From Laburnicola sp. R22_1 (taxonomy: Eukaryota > Ascomycota > Dothideomycetes > Pleosporales > Didymosphaeriaceae), in the NCBI GenBank assembly GCA_014281115.1, contig JACONQ010000017.1:1364001-1428000 (forward strand): a stretch of 64,000 nucleotides of DNA, read 5' to 3'. Position 1 is the first letter of the stretch; the number at the start of each line of letters is the position of its first letter. The translations under genes were made by a program, and so were the position numbers. The notes beneath the pieces were generated by a model. That model worked only from the letters and a program-made list of their open reading frames with translations, ran no database searches and was not told the DNA's origin. This document shows positions 11,253 to 22,765 of this stretch, piece by piece.

Positions 11253-14200
11253 CTAGCTTTCTAGAAACCCGCGCAGCGCACTCTCGACTTGATGATCGTC
11301 GATGTCGATGGGTTGCTCGTGGGTGCCTTGACCCCGCTGCTGTTGTGCAGAGGGACCCGGCTGGCCCTGGCCCTGGCCCTTTGCCGTCCACCGTCCTTGT
11401 GTCTCACCGCCACGCTGCTGGCCCATTAGAAGATGGCTACCCACACTTCCCGGCACCGGAGCATCTTTCTGCGGCGGGACTGGGTTTGGCCGCTGTACAG
11501 CCCCACGCATACCCTGCACATTCTGACCCTGGTCTGGCTGGTACATAGTCGGCGGCCGTCCAAGAACTGCGGGAGGGACACCGCCAGCTTGCATCATCGC
11601 CTTCTCTTTGTCTTTCTTCTTCTGCTGAACCAGGGTACCCTTCACGCCACGTAGATACTTCATAGCAGCTTCAACAAGTTCCTTCTTCTCAGGCGAATTC
11701 TTAAGAGCTTGCAGCATTTCGCGGACCTGCGTCTCAGATTTAATGTGTGGACACGTTCGCCCGTGGCCAAAGTGCGCAAGCCCACAGAGACCACAGTGCT
11801 CAACGCCAGCGGCTTTAAGTTCACATGCGCCGCACGGATGCTGCTTGTGACAAGCAGGGCACATGACAAGGTTGTGCTGACCAAAGGCAGGTTCGATCGG
11901 CGAGCGGATGGGGAGGCGAGCGCGTTCGAACGGTCGAACTGAGTCTTGATTAGTCGCTGAATCAAGATCGACTAAGGCTGAGGGGGCCGGACGCTCGCGA
12001 ATCTTAAAGCGTCCAGGGGTGCCCTTTCCATATGAGATAGGAGGAGCCACAGGACGGCTATCAGATTTGCGTTTCCTAGGCACCACCGAAACGCCCAGTG
12101 TTATGCCAGGAAACTTGGAGGGGGACTTGGAGGACTTTGAAGAAAGTTTGGACACACCTGCGCCGTTTTGTTTGTACAGCGACTTGTTTACTATAGTGCT
12201 CGTGCTTCGTCGTCGACCGTCTCCTACCTTCTCTTCGTCGACCAGAGAGTCAGGCTCAGCACTATGCTGATCTTCGGATTCTTCGGATTCGGATTCGGCT
12301 TGGAAATCGGTGTCGTCTTCAGACCGATCCTTTTTCTTCTTGGTCTTCTTATCGACCTTGAGAGACTTGAGAGACTTGACCGGTGAAACGGGGGCGCTGT
12401 CAAGACCTTCAGCAGCATCCTTTGCCTCTTCAGTCGCATAATCTACGTTCTGATCTGATTAGCATGTATCTCTGGGTGTAGTTCAATAACACGTACCATC
12501 CTGGCTCGCTTTCCACGACCTAGAGCCTCGGCTCGCGCGAGTGCCTGAGCTGCCGCAAGCTCTTGACGCTCCTTGAGGATCTTGTCCCATACGCCAGGAT
12601 CTGGAGGGGCAATCTCTTCTTCTGCCGTGTCCAGTGTCTCCGCGAGAGCGCCTTGATCATTTGCCCAAACACGAGCAACACTAAACTGAGACTCGGCCGT
12701 ATCATCACCGCTTGGCTTAGTGTTCTCAATTTGGCTGCGGTCGAGAAGTTTGTCGATAGAGGCGTCGTCGTACCGGATATCGTGATCTGCATTATCATCT
12801 TTGAACAATTCAGCAGCTCCGTATTTGAGAATGGACTCCACATCCTTGTCCTCAATGTCTTCGGCGTCCATTTGCTCCACCACCACATGGTCCAGAGCCA
12901 TCTTCTTTCGGCCCATCTGTACGATCTTCTCTTCGACACTGGCTCGTGTCATAAGCTGGAAACACAGCACTTTTTTCTTCTGGCCGATACGGTGCGCTCT
13001 GGATATAGCTTGAAGGTCCTGGTGAGGGTTGAAATCAGGATCGAGGATGATAACCGTGTCCGCTGTCGCGAGGTTGATACCAACGCCACCCGCTCGTGTC
13101 GAGAGTAGAAAAGCGAAGAGGGGCGAGTCTGGAGCATTGAATTGGTCGATGCGTTTTTGTTTCTCCAAAGAGCCCATTGTACCGTCCAGACGCTGATAGG
13201 CCATCTGCATACCATCCATGAAGTCCTCAATGATGCTAAGCATATCCAAGAACTGACTGAAGATAAGCACCCGGTGGCCGCGTTCTTTGAGTTTTGGCAG
13301 TAGGAGCTCCAGAAGATGAAGCTTAGCCGAAGCCTCGACCAAATTGCGGTGAGACATGGCTGCGATGTCGGTGCGCTCTTCGATCTCGCGGCTGTATACA
13401 AATGGATGACACAAGCATTTCCGAAGCTGCATCAGTATGTTGCTGAGATTCGCCCGTTCCTGGGTCTTAAGATTGCCGGTCGTGAAGAGAGCTTTCAGAA
13501 GCTCCGGATTCCTCGCAAGAATAGATTTGTAGACGTTCTTTTGTAAAACACTCATGGATACTGGGACAATAATCTGGCCCAACGGAGGCAAGAACGTCAA
13601 GACCTGTGCTTTTGTGCGCCGAAGGATAAAGGGTCGAATCTGGTCGTGAAGCTCTCGTACATTATCCGAGGTCATCTCCGCGTATTTTTCTTCGAGCTCT
13701 GCTGCATTAATGGTCTCATCCAAGAACTGAAGCAAATTGAACAGTTCCCTAGCGTTATTCTGAAGCGGGGTTCCAGTCAGGAGTAGTCTAAATGGTGCTT
13801 TCACAGCAGTAAGCGCGCCGTAGATCTGACTCTTGTCGTTCTTGAGGCGCTGTCCTTCATCGACGATGAGACCAGCCCAACTGATCCCTCTGAAGAGCCT
13901 CCTGCAACTGTCATCTGTGGTCGCTTCGTATGACGTTACAACTATATGTGCCCGCAGGTCCTTCGAGCCTTCCGGGAACAGTTCGTATTTCTTTGCCATT
14001 TCGCGGGCAGCTGCGGAGCCGAAGAAAGTGACGACGCGCAAGGATGGTACCCATTGTTTGATCTCTCTCCGCCAGTTCGCGCAGGTGGAGTTTGGAACCA
14101 CGATCAGGAACGGGAAACAGCTATGCTCCTCGATGAGGGTAGCTATGAAAGCGATGACCTGGATTGTCTTGCCGAGACCCATTTCGTCGGCAAGAATACC

Positions 14201-16580
14201 GTTCTTTTGACTGTACCATTGGTAGTATAGCCAATTGAGACCGTCGATCTGGTACTTCATGAGTTCTCCTCCAACTAGGTTGTCCGGCTGCTTCTGCTTT
14301 TCTAACTTGGCGAACGGCGCGCTGCGCACTTTTTCCAAACGGCCTTTCAAAGGACCTTGTTTTGGATATCGAATGTATCGACCTTGGACCCAGTCATCGT
14401 ATGCTGTGACAAAGTCTAACCATCTGTCGCCATCCTCGGAAGTTGGAACTTTCTCCCACACCGCATCCTCGTAACCCAGGCCTTTGTACTTGATAAGAGC
14501 TTTTTCAACCTCTTTTATCCGCGCTTTGTCAATCTCCTCGCTACGCACGTCCACGTAGCTGGTGTATTTGATGTCTAAGACAATGTCAATGCGCAAATAC
14601 TCTTCCGGGATTGCATCCTCGGTGCGCATCTTCGGTCCGTCTTCGCGCTTGAAGAAAGCTTTTCGCATAGCAGGAGCCGTGATACCCCATGTCCATGCGC
14701 CGGAAAACCATGCTGCCCGGAAATACGACTGTCCCTCCCATTTGATCAAGTATTGTTTGTCGTCCTCATTGACTTGGTCACATGAATCACCGGGGCGGTA
14801 CGTTTCAACGTCTGATGGTCGCCATGCGATAAGACCTCCGACTTTCTGGTCTATCGTGTCGTCGCATTCCTTACACATCCACATTTTTGAGTACTCTGTG
14901 AATCGCTCGTCGGCGGTTTCCTCCTCATCACGCGATATATCCATGGCGTAGGGCGAAAGGGGAGGTAGATGATGATAATGCCAAGCCCGCGAGCAGCGTG
15001 TGCATCGAAACAGGACATTGTGAACGTTGTTGACAAGGTTGCTAGGGACATCGACGACAGGGTCCAGTCCGCCGTTCTCATCTCGATCCTTTTGCTCGAG
15101 GACGGTGGTTTTGCGGCGTCGGAAGGGTTGACAAGCGGGGCCAGTATGGTGACAATCCTGGCACATGGAGAGATCCGGTGCAGTGGAGTCTTTCTTCTTG
15201 TAAACATTGATGCATCGCCGGCATTGCAGCACGTAGACGTCATCATCAACTTTGGTGATAAGATGCTCCCGAGTAGCACGGTTTCCTAGGCAATTCTTGT
15301 GGTAGGCTAACGAGCAACCTTGACAGTAGATGAGCGGCGCAACATTTGGCCCGTTTGAGCATACTTCGCACCCCTCGACATGTCGAGACCTGAACAAGTT
15401 GGTACGAGGCAGAGTCTCGAAAGTCTCCTTCGCATTGATGATTTTTACGGCGCTTGCCTTCGGCTCGGAATCAGATCGGTAGATATCATGCATCTCGGCT
15501 TCTTGCATGTTATTTTGCGCGCGAGTGGCTCTGTCGGACTGTCTCGTACCGGCACGAGGCACTTTTTCGGCTTTTGGGGCCTTCGGAGGTCGCCCTGGGC
15601 CGCGTTTACGCTTACGCGGCAGGAGATCTGACCGAAAGATATCCGATCTGCTAGAGTTGTCGTCCTCATCGTCATCTTCCTCATCGTCTTCATCCTCTTC
15701 GTCCTCATATTCCTGCACGACCGCATGGCTTCTGCTAGAGCGGCGCGTAGGTTCTTGGGGTGGCTTGCGCCGGCGACGGCGTTGCGTGGTGGACGCATCG
15801 CTATCACTCGAGGACGAATCTTTTGTGGTACCCCGACGCGTAGAGCTGCCAGTGCCGCTACCCCTCAGAGAGCTGAGACGCTTCTGGCGGGGCTTTCGCG
15901 AGACAATCTCATCGTCGGAGGAAAGATCAAGACCTTCGACGCTGATGAAGCCTTCGTTCTTGGCTTTAGGTGCTCTTCTTCGGAGCCTTGAGTCTCTCAT
16001 TTCGTCCTCTGCAGTTCCTGAGCTCGCGACTCCGTCGTCGTGATGTTGAAAGTCTTGGAAACTATCGGGGCCGTTGTCGAGGGCTAGCAGTTCGTCAAAA
16101 GTTACCTATTAATATATTTGTTAGCTGGCGCCGCAGAGGTAAAGGCCAATTGACAGTAAAGGCAGAGCCGAGGAGCTCCGTCTCCTTCACCTGGTATTCG
16201 CTCCAGCCCGCTAAGGTTGGTACCACCAAACGTCGGATATGACTCACCTGCTTGGATAGGCCGCTGCTGAGTATCACCTCGTACATCAGCGCACCTCTCT
16301 TCTGATATTCCCGTACTATGCTTTGCACAGCTTCCTCGGGCTCCCAATACGTGTACTCGTCCCGATTGTGGATCGGGGGCACTTGCACGCCCACAAGCTT
16401 ACGCGCGATTTGTTTCGAACGCTGATCGTGCTTGCTCCCTTCCGAGGAACTCTGATCGGACACGAAGTCGGCCGGCGAGAAGGACGTCTTTTTCGGTGCC
16501 GTGGCTTGACCGCCCTTCTTGAATGAAGCCATGAGGTCTGCGCCATCCTCGTCGCTGGTGAGCGAAGAGGCGCGTGCCAT
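11253..16580 (-). CDS. mit1: Mit1-like CHD-type chromatin remodelling ATPase
   Basis: Three exons on the minus strand, 16580-16248, 16105-12497 and 12449-11253, joined by GT-AG introns of 142 and 47 nt, all in phase 0; 1712 aa. Order of parts: acidic and basic low-complexity N-terminus, Cys/His PHD-type fingers (residues about 355-520, CEVC...CQGC...H...C and further C-x2-C pairs), two chromodomain-like segments (YLIKWEGQSYFRAAW, ALIKYKGLGYEDAVW), SNF2 ATPase with DEMGLGKT (about 750) and DEGQ box (about 864), helicase C domain (RAGGVGINLA, RAHRIGQ about 1147), and a C-terminal Cys/His knuckle cluster (about 1511, CPACHKQHPCGAC...CGLCGLAH...CPH). This order fits fission-yeast Mit1, the remodelling subunit of the SHREC heterochromatin silencing complex. 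Runs head-to-head with MRM1. Confidence 0.9.
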
Positions 16581-17007
16581 GGCGATTGCGTGTGTGGTTT
16601 TTGCGAATGGAGCGGATGGAGGGTGCGCTCCAGTCGATGTAGTGCGGTTGAAGTGTCTCAATGGCGAGATGGGTCGCGGCGGGGCAGGCACTGAGAATGC
16701 ATGTATTAGCATACAAGTCTTGGGTGAAGCAAAAGCGAATCCTCTTCACGCAGACAATCCCACTGCGGCGCAACCGAACTGACGTACCGAAAGCGCAGGT
16801 TATAGTATTGTCGATGTTTGCGCCATTCGGCGAGAAGGCGACGCGACTGAACGCGCCTTGTAGCCAAGCATGGCCCGAGCACAAAAGGTTTCGCGCTAGA
16901 AGGAGATAAGTGGCCGCCGCCGCCGCAGTACAGCCGTGGTGGTTGCGAGAAATCGCATTCATACTACCTTCTACTACACTCGCACACCTCACCTCGGTCG
17001 CCTTGTC
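16581..17007. promoter_or_regulatory. Shared promoter region between mit1-like gene (-) and MRM1 (+)
   Basis: 427 bp between two divergent start codons. Extended frames from both genes run into it but begin at non-ATG codons or without homology, so I read it as bidirectional promoter and leaders. No specific site can be assigned. Confidence 0.5.
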
Positions 17008-18454
17008 ATGATCCAACCTGGCCTTCTCCGTCCTTTGATTCTCCGGACTCACCAATTCGTCGGTCCACGGACACCCTGCCGCTACAAGTCGCTGACTGCC
17101 GCCATTGAACGAGGCAAGCAGAATCCTGGATATTACCTTCACACCAACAGAGAGAACAGGGGGAGAGAAAGAGAGAACAGAGAGAGACCGTACAACAGTG
17201 GTGTCCGGGGCCGTGTACGGCCAGACGATGCTCAAAGAGATGCTGAAACGTGGCACTCGGATCGCGCACAGAGGGAGAGGCCACCGACATCCAATGGCAC
17301 GATGAAGCTCAATAGCTATGCTTTCAGTGGCCGTAAGACGGAAAGGGCAGAGCGGAAAGATGATGAAGACGGAAGAGATTATGGCTCGCAGACGCCTGGT
17401 CCTGAGTCTCTCCCTTATACGACAGCCGCATCTGAGTTCCTATACGGCTATTCAAGCGTGCTCGCTGCTATCAAAGCAAACCGTCGGAAGCTCTACAAGT
17501 TGTATATTCACGCACGAGGCGCCGACCGCCCAGAAACGAATGCTCTCCGCGCAAGAGCGAGGATGCAGTCGGTCGACGTAAACACAGTCGAAGACCAGTA
17601 CCTACCGGCGCTTGACAAGGCGAGCAGTGGCAGACCACACAATGTAAGCCTTGTATATGTTCTAGTCGATAATGGATATACACTAACGACAGCAGGGCTT
17701 CGTCCTTGAGGCGTCTCCTCTTCCCACCCCCCCTATACTCGGGTTAATGGCTCACTCGGTCAGGTCAAGCTGGTTTGACGTGGGACTCGACACTCAAAGC
17801 AAGGAAGACGCGTTAGTCAACGGCACACAGACAAAATATTCTTACAAATCGGCTGGGTGGAGACATCCTCTAGTTCTTTATGTGGACGGGGTGCTCGTTG
17901 AAGGCAACCTTGGTGCCATTGCCCGCTCAGCATATTTCCTTGGTGTAGATGCCATTGTCACACCCAGTCGCCACAGCGCACCGTGGAGTCATATCACAGT
18001 CAAAGCTTCTGCAGGTGCAGCAGAAGCTATCCCCATCTTTCAGGTCCACCAGGCAGTAGATTTTCTCGGCAAATGTGCGCGGAATGGCTGGAGAATATAT
18101 GCCAGCGACGCCATCCCGCCGGAGGAGCAGCGCCCCCGTGTGGACTCTTCCGATGGGCAGTCTGTCACCGACTTAACTAGCAAGGTTATCTACACGTTCG
18201 CTCGAAGCGACAAACGCGTCTCCCTCGAGCACTGCCCAGTCCAAAACCATCCCACGATATTAATGATGGGTGCTGAAGGCATGGGACTGCGGTCGAGTCT
18301 ACTGAACCTGGCGCATTACAAGGTCGGCATTCGACACGGGCGAGACGTTGACGAAGTGGGGGTTGACAGTCTGAACGTCAGCGTGGCGGCGTCTCTGCTC
18401 TGTTACGAGATGCTGAAAAAGCCGAAACGGCAACCTGAGAACGTGCTCTTCTAG
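17008..18454 (+). CDS. MRM1: Mitochondrial large-rRNA 2'-O-ribose methyltransferase (SpoU/TrmH family)
   Basis: Two exons, 17008-17643 and 17696-18454, with a 52-nt GT-AG intron in phase 0; 464 aa. The ATG at 17008 gives an Arg-rich amphipathic start (MIQPGLLRPLILRTHQF), as expected of a mitochondrial presequence. A basic linker rich in R/E/N follows, then a substrate-binding (L30-like) segment near residues 135-210 (FLYGYSSVLAAIKANRRKLYKLYI), and the SPOUT knot domain with its three motifs: GNLGAIARSAYFLG, MMGAEGMGLRSS and LNVSVAASLLCYEML. Family members methylate the G in the mitochondrial 21S rRNA peptidyl-transferase loop using SAM. Frames in the same locus starting upstream at GTG 16936 are unlikely to be used. 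Confidence 0.92.
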
Positions 18455-19879
18455 ATGGACGACTCGCTAACTTTGTATGATATGTAGCCTATGTATATGT
18501 ACCGCTTGTATAGATAGTTGTGGACGGCGAGAAAGCATAGAATTGTGTAGTATGATAGATAGTAGATACCCTCCCCGGTCGCCTGGGCAAGTCCGCAGAT
18601 TGCTCCCCCATGTCTTCGCTGCATGCTGGGATTGGACAGTCCTTATCACCTGCGCTCGTAACCAAGCACATCATTCCTCTGCCAATCCAGCTATCTTCCA
18701 AACAACGATGGCACCATCCAACCAGCACCGCTTGCGCAACGCGATCAGGCAGAGAGGGCTGCAGATGGGTGCAGATCTATCGCCCTGGGATGCATTCCCC
18801 GCCCCTCGCTTCGGCGTATGACTGTGCTGCAGTACATATGCGGGGCAGCGTTAGGTATTGCGCACTCGGTGTACACGGGTGCACACCGCCAAACGTACAG
18901 GTACTCCTGGCAGGCGGGCGATCAAAGAGCGCGTCTGAGAACCAAGCCCACGCGTCGATAAGGAAACCTCAGCCCTCGGGATGGTGAGATGCTGGACTTG
19001 ATTCTCGCTTGATGTGGTGTTTTTACTGATCCATGGATCTACCAACCCCACCTGTTCGGTAAGCACCTGGGCACGTTACACACGGCGTTGAGCGTCTCCA
19101 TCCAGCCATGGGAAAGTGAAAGTCGATGGTACGCGACGCGTCTGTGCATGCAACACGGCACCCCGCTTCCTGTGCGATGATGAGGATCAGACCAGATCAT
19201 TGTTGAGCTGCAAGGCTTGCTACCTTCTGGGCACCTAGGTAGATGCTAACCTGTGTAGGAGGAATATCATGCATCGGAGAAGGGCGCTAATCGTAGTCTG
19301 TGGCTTCGAGTACTCGACGTCGAAAGTCTCACGGCAGCGGTAGGTTGCAAGGTGATGCAGATAGGCAGACCCAGTGTAGTAGGTTCATGTGAGGGCCGAA
19401 GACCGGACCCAGGCTTTGCGCGCGGTACCCGCTATCAATCCATGGGTGATGGTGGTGTCGTAGCGAGCGGTGAATAGATTAGGCCGGCGCCCGGGCGGGG
19501 ATGCACCTGGGCAGGGTGTGGGTCATCCATGCATCATCGTCTGTGCCTCTTTACAGCCCTGGAGCACCATCCGGGCAACGAGAGCAACCACGGCCGCCCT
19601 GCGCGCTTTTAACTCCCCCACCATCACCGACATGCCCTGCAGAAGCACAAATCCCTAGCCTGCACCTTCAGCGCGCTCGCGGCCCCTCCGTCCCCGTCGC
19701 AGGCCAAGCACACCTCCCGCGTCCACAAAAAGAGCTTTCCTGCAGGCTCCGCACGCCTATCCGTTTCCACACCAACCCCCAACCCCCGTCGCCCGCCCTT
19801 CTCCAGCGGCTAGCCTCTCCTCTGCGCCTCCTGATAAACACAGACCGGTCGCTGGTGTCGCTACATACGCATTACCACC
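18455..19879. other. Intergenic, 1.4 kb
   Basis: Downstream of MRM1 and upstream of the membrane-protein gene. Only short frames without recognisable content (the longest about 125 codons at 18610-18987). CT-rich leader sequence directly precedes the ATG at 19880. Nothing else seen. Confidence 0.5.
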
Positions 19880-20687
19880 ATGACGCGAAAAGGTGTCTAC
19901 AGCGGCGGCCTGGTGCTTACCGTCCTCTGTGAGTGGGAGAGCCGGGTTCTACAGAGTGGCAACGACTGACGCGCGTAGGCACGGGAATGACCATCGCCAG
20001 CATCGCCATGCCGCGATGGGTCAGCCAGAGCTCGGTGCGTTGTAATCATGCCCATCTAGCTTCACGGTGCTGCCCGGGAGGCTGCTAACCGCCGCCAGAG
20101 CAATGGCCAATTCCACATGGGACTTCACAGCTACTACTCGAGCATCAAGGGTACCTACGCGCCGTTCCCGTCGGAATCAGACTGCAGCAAAGACCAATCC
20201 TTCTGTCATATGTGGAGGACCGTTGGCTTCTTGATCTCCTTCGATGTCGTTGCCGAGCTTTGCACCCTCGTCGCCTTCGTAGTCATTCTGGGCGGTGGTG
20301 TTCAGCGACGGACGGCGGGGTGGAAGATTCTCTGCGTACTGCTCATCTTCACGAGCTTCGTTCAGTGCATGGGCATGGGCATTGTGGTAAGTCTACATTC
20401 ACCCGCTTCGCCCAGACTTGGCAATGAAGCTTGAATTTCATCCATGCATGCGCGATGCTTCTACAGAACTCCCCCGCTAATATTTCCAGACATACCTCTA
20501 CGAGCACCACGAGCGTTTCTCCGACAAGTGGTATCTAGATAACTCGTGGTCCCTCTGCACCGCATCCTGGATCATCCTCCTATTCACCAGCCTGGGCATG
20601 ATAGCTTCGGCGCTGTGCCTCCCTCCCGAGGGCGAGTACGAAATGATACCTGATGAAGGCCTGGAGGTCGTGCAAGACGAGCAGTAG
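19880..20687 (+). CDS. Four-helix membrane protein (tetraspan, claudin/PMP22-like topology)
   Basis: Four exons, 19880-19928, 19979-20034, 20099-20386 and 20490-20687, with introns of 50, 64 and 103 nt; 196 aa. The small first exons are supported by in-frame GTGAGT/TAG and GTGCGT/CAG signals and by the continuous hydrophobic helix they build. Predicted membrane segments: residues about 6-27 (GGLVLTVLCTGMTIASIAM), 78-102 (ISFDVVAELCTLVAFVVIL), 109-131 (ILCVLLIFTSFVQCMGMGIV) and 152-175 (WIILLFTSLGMIASALCL). A larger loop with two cysteines lies between helices 1 and 2, which is the claudin-like layout. The tail is acidic. I do not recognise a named family and assign no function. Confidence 0.82.
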
Positions 20688-21184
20688 GCGCATCGATCCT
20701 GTGTACTTTTGGACGCCCTAATGTTCGCGTAGATTGGCCTCTCGGATCGGCGCCTGGAACGACGGATACCGCAACAACAGCGAGGGATATCAGAGCTACC
20801 AGCAGGACACGCAGTCAATACGATCGCAATGATCCACGATGCAGTAAAATGCTCTTCGTGTCACATATCGGACGAGGGCACGACGCATGAGTGAACGGCG
20901 GATAAAGAACGGCAGAAAAAACAAGCGGTGGACAGCGTTGATTGCATTTGCGAGGCTCGCCTCTGATTTTTGCTATGGTGTTGGTGGTGGCTGTTTTGCT
21001 TTGCTTTGGGCTTGGAGCTGTTTCATTTCGTTCCTGGCACTATTCTTTCCCGCGCATCACTATTGTTCTTCGCAAAGATACCCCTCTACTTTGGTGGTTG
21101 GGATTTTGCTTTCACTGTCGATTTCCAGCGTCCGTATTTCCGGGCGCGGTTCATCTCTCCATCGATTCGAGCCTCTTTGTCCCC
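20688..21184. other. Convergent intergenic region
   Basis: About 0.5 kb between the tetraspan gene (+) and the SDR gene (-). T/G-rich, presumed 3' UTRs. Frames through it are shadows of neither gene and carry no family signature. Confidence 0.45.
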
Positions 21185-22217
21185 TCAAAACACCATAGCT
21201 CCCCCATCAACAATAATATCCGTCCCATTAATATACCTCCCCGCCTGACTACACAGCAGCACCAACGGCCCCGTCAGCTCCCACGGATGCCCCATGCGCC
21301 CCATGGGATTCCTCGCATTCCAGCTCTCCCTCGCCCGCTGCAACCCCTCCCCCTCGTTCAATATCGTATCCATATACCCCGGACTCAACGCATTCACTCG
21401 AATCCCATCCGCACTCCACTCCGCAGCCAGACTCTTGGTCAACGACAGCAACGCCGTCTTGGACGCATTATACGCCGCCTGCGGCTGCGGATAATTGGTA
21501 TGATGCGCGGATATACTCGCCGTGAAGACGATGGTTCCGCCCGTGTTGTGCTGCGCGCGTACTTGGCGCGCGAACGCCTGCGCGCAGAGAAAACTCCCTG
21601 TGAGGTTGATGTCGAGCGTGCGGCGCCATTCGGTGGCTGAGAGGGAGGAAGCGGGCGTGCAGCCGACGACGCCGGCGAAGCAGCAGAGGTGGTGGACGGG
21701 GCCGAGGGTGGAGACGGTCGAGGCGAGCGCGGCGGCGATTTGCGATTCGGAGCGGATGTCTACGGTGTGGGTGTGGATGGGGGTGGTGGGAAAGCGGGCG
21801 CGGAGGGCGTGGATGGCTGGGGGGAGCTCTGGTTCTGGTTCTGGTTCTGAGGGGGAGGGGAGGTTGAGGTCCCAGAGGGAGAGGCCGGTGCAGCCGTGTT
21901 CGAGGAGGGCGGTTGCGGCGGAGAGGGCGAGGGTGCCGGCGCCGCCGGTTACTGTTGGGGGAGGGGGGTTAATTAGAGGGTTCTTTGGGGGTTTGCTTGG
22001 TGTGGAAATAATCATGGTGCTGGGTGGGTGGGGAGTAGGTAGACGTACTGATTGCGTTTCCCTTGACTGAGAATCTGTACTGCGCTGTTTGCGCGGGTGA
22101 AAGCTCAGGTGGCGGTGGATTCGGCGCTGTGAGGGGGTTTGATGCCGTTGACAGGACCATTTCGGGGAGCTGTCTGCTGGTGAGGGAGGCTCTGTCTTCG
22201 GGGGCGTCGTCTGTCAT
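21185..22217 (-). CDS. Short-chain dehydrogenase/reductase
   Basis: Two exons, 22217-22049 and 21951-21185, with a 97-nt intron (GTACGT...CAG); 311 aa. An N-terminal 40-residue extension (MTDDAPEDRASLTSRQLPEM...) precedes the Rossmann core typical of polyol/sorbose reductase-type SDRs. The cofactor turn is built across the splice (KGNAIITGGAGTLAL), an aspartate ends strand 2 (LWDLN, favouring NAD over NADP), the NNAG-equivalent reads CFAGVVG, the catalytic Ser lies in TASISAHH, Tyr-x3-Lys is YNASK, and RVNALSPGYMDT and the C-terminal DIIVDGGAMVF are canonical. Oddity: the last Gly of TGxxxGxG is replaced (TGGAGTLA). Substrate cannot be told from sequence. The gene lies 3' of the ankyrin/BTB gene on the same strand, with no sign of a metabolic cluster. 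Confidence 0.9.
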
Positions 22218-22765
22218 TTTGGGTTGAGCGAGGGATTGAAAGATGGATTAGAGCTTCAGTCGAATCTCAAGAGAGTTGATGGCGAAATAAGTATAGGAAG
22301 AAAGATCTGCTGCGTGAATCGAGAGGACCATTTTGTTTTTGGAGCGCTCGTGGTCATTTTATAGCCGTGTAGGAGTCGGGAGGTTCTAGCGTTGGGGAAG
22401 GTGGTGCACCGTGTCGTACAGATGCCCCGCCCCCACTATGCGGACACGTGTTGGGAAGCGCCCCGGGGAGCACCCCGGGGTAGGTTTGCCGAGCTGGGCG
22501 GAGGTGGGAGGTAGGACGTTGCTAGGCGGTTACTTATTATACCACAGTAGCACAAATTCTACACAGCATTACTATGTATTGCAGCCAGATCCGGCTTATA
22601 GCTGTTATGGATCCTCTTCAAGCGTATCGAGTTGGAGGAGAATCCGAAGTAATGAGCTTAATTCAAAATGACTCAATAATGCGTGGCGATATATATACGT
22701 ATGGTACACAGAACACATACAAGAAGCTAAAGGTTAACCAAACTTAGAACTGTATCACCTCCGCG
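22218..22765. promoter_or_regulatory. Promoter of SDR gene / 3' end region of ankyrin-BTB gene
   Basis: 548 bp. Contains a CACGTG core (22445-22450) and two copies of the palindrome CCCCGGGG four bases apart (22461-22468, 22473-22480). The part next to 22217 should be the SDR promoter and leader. Confidence 0.4.
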
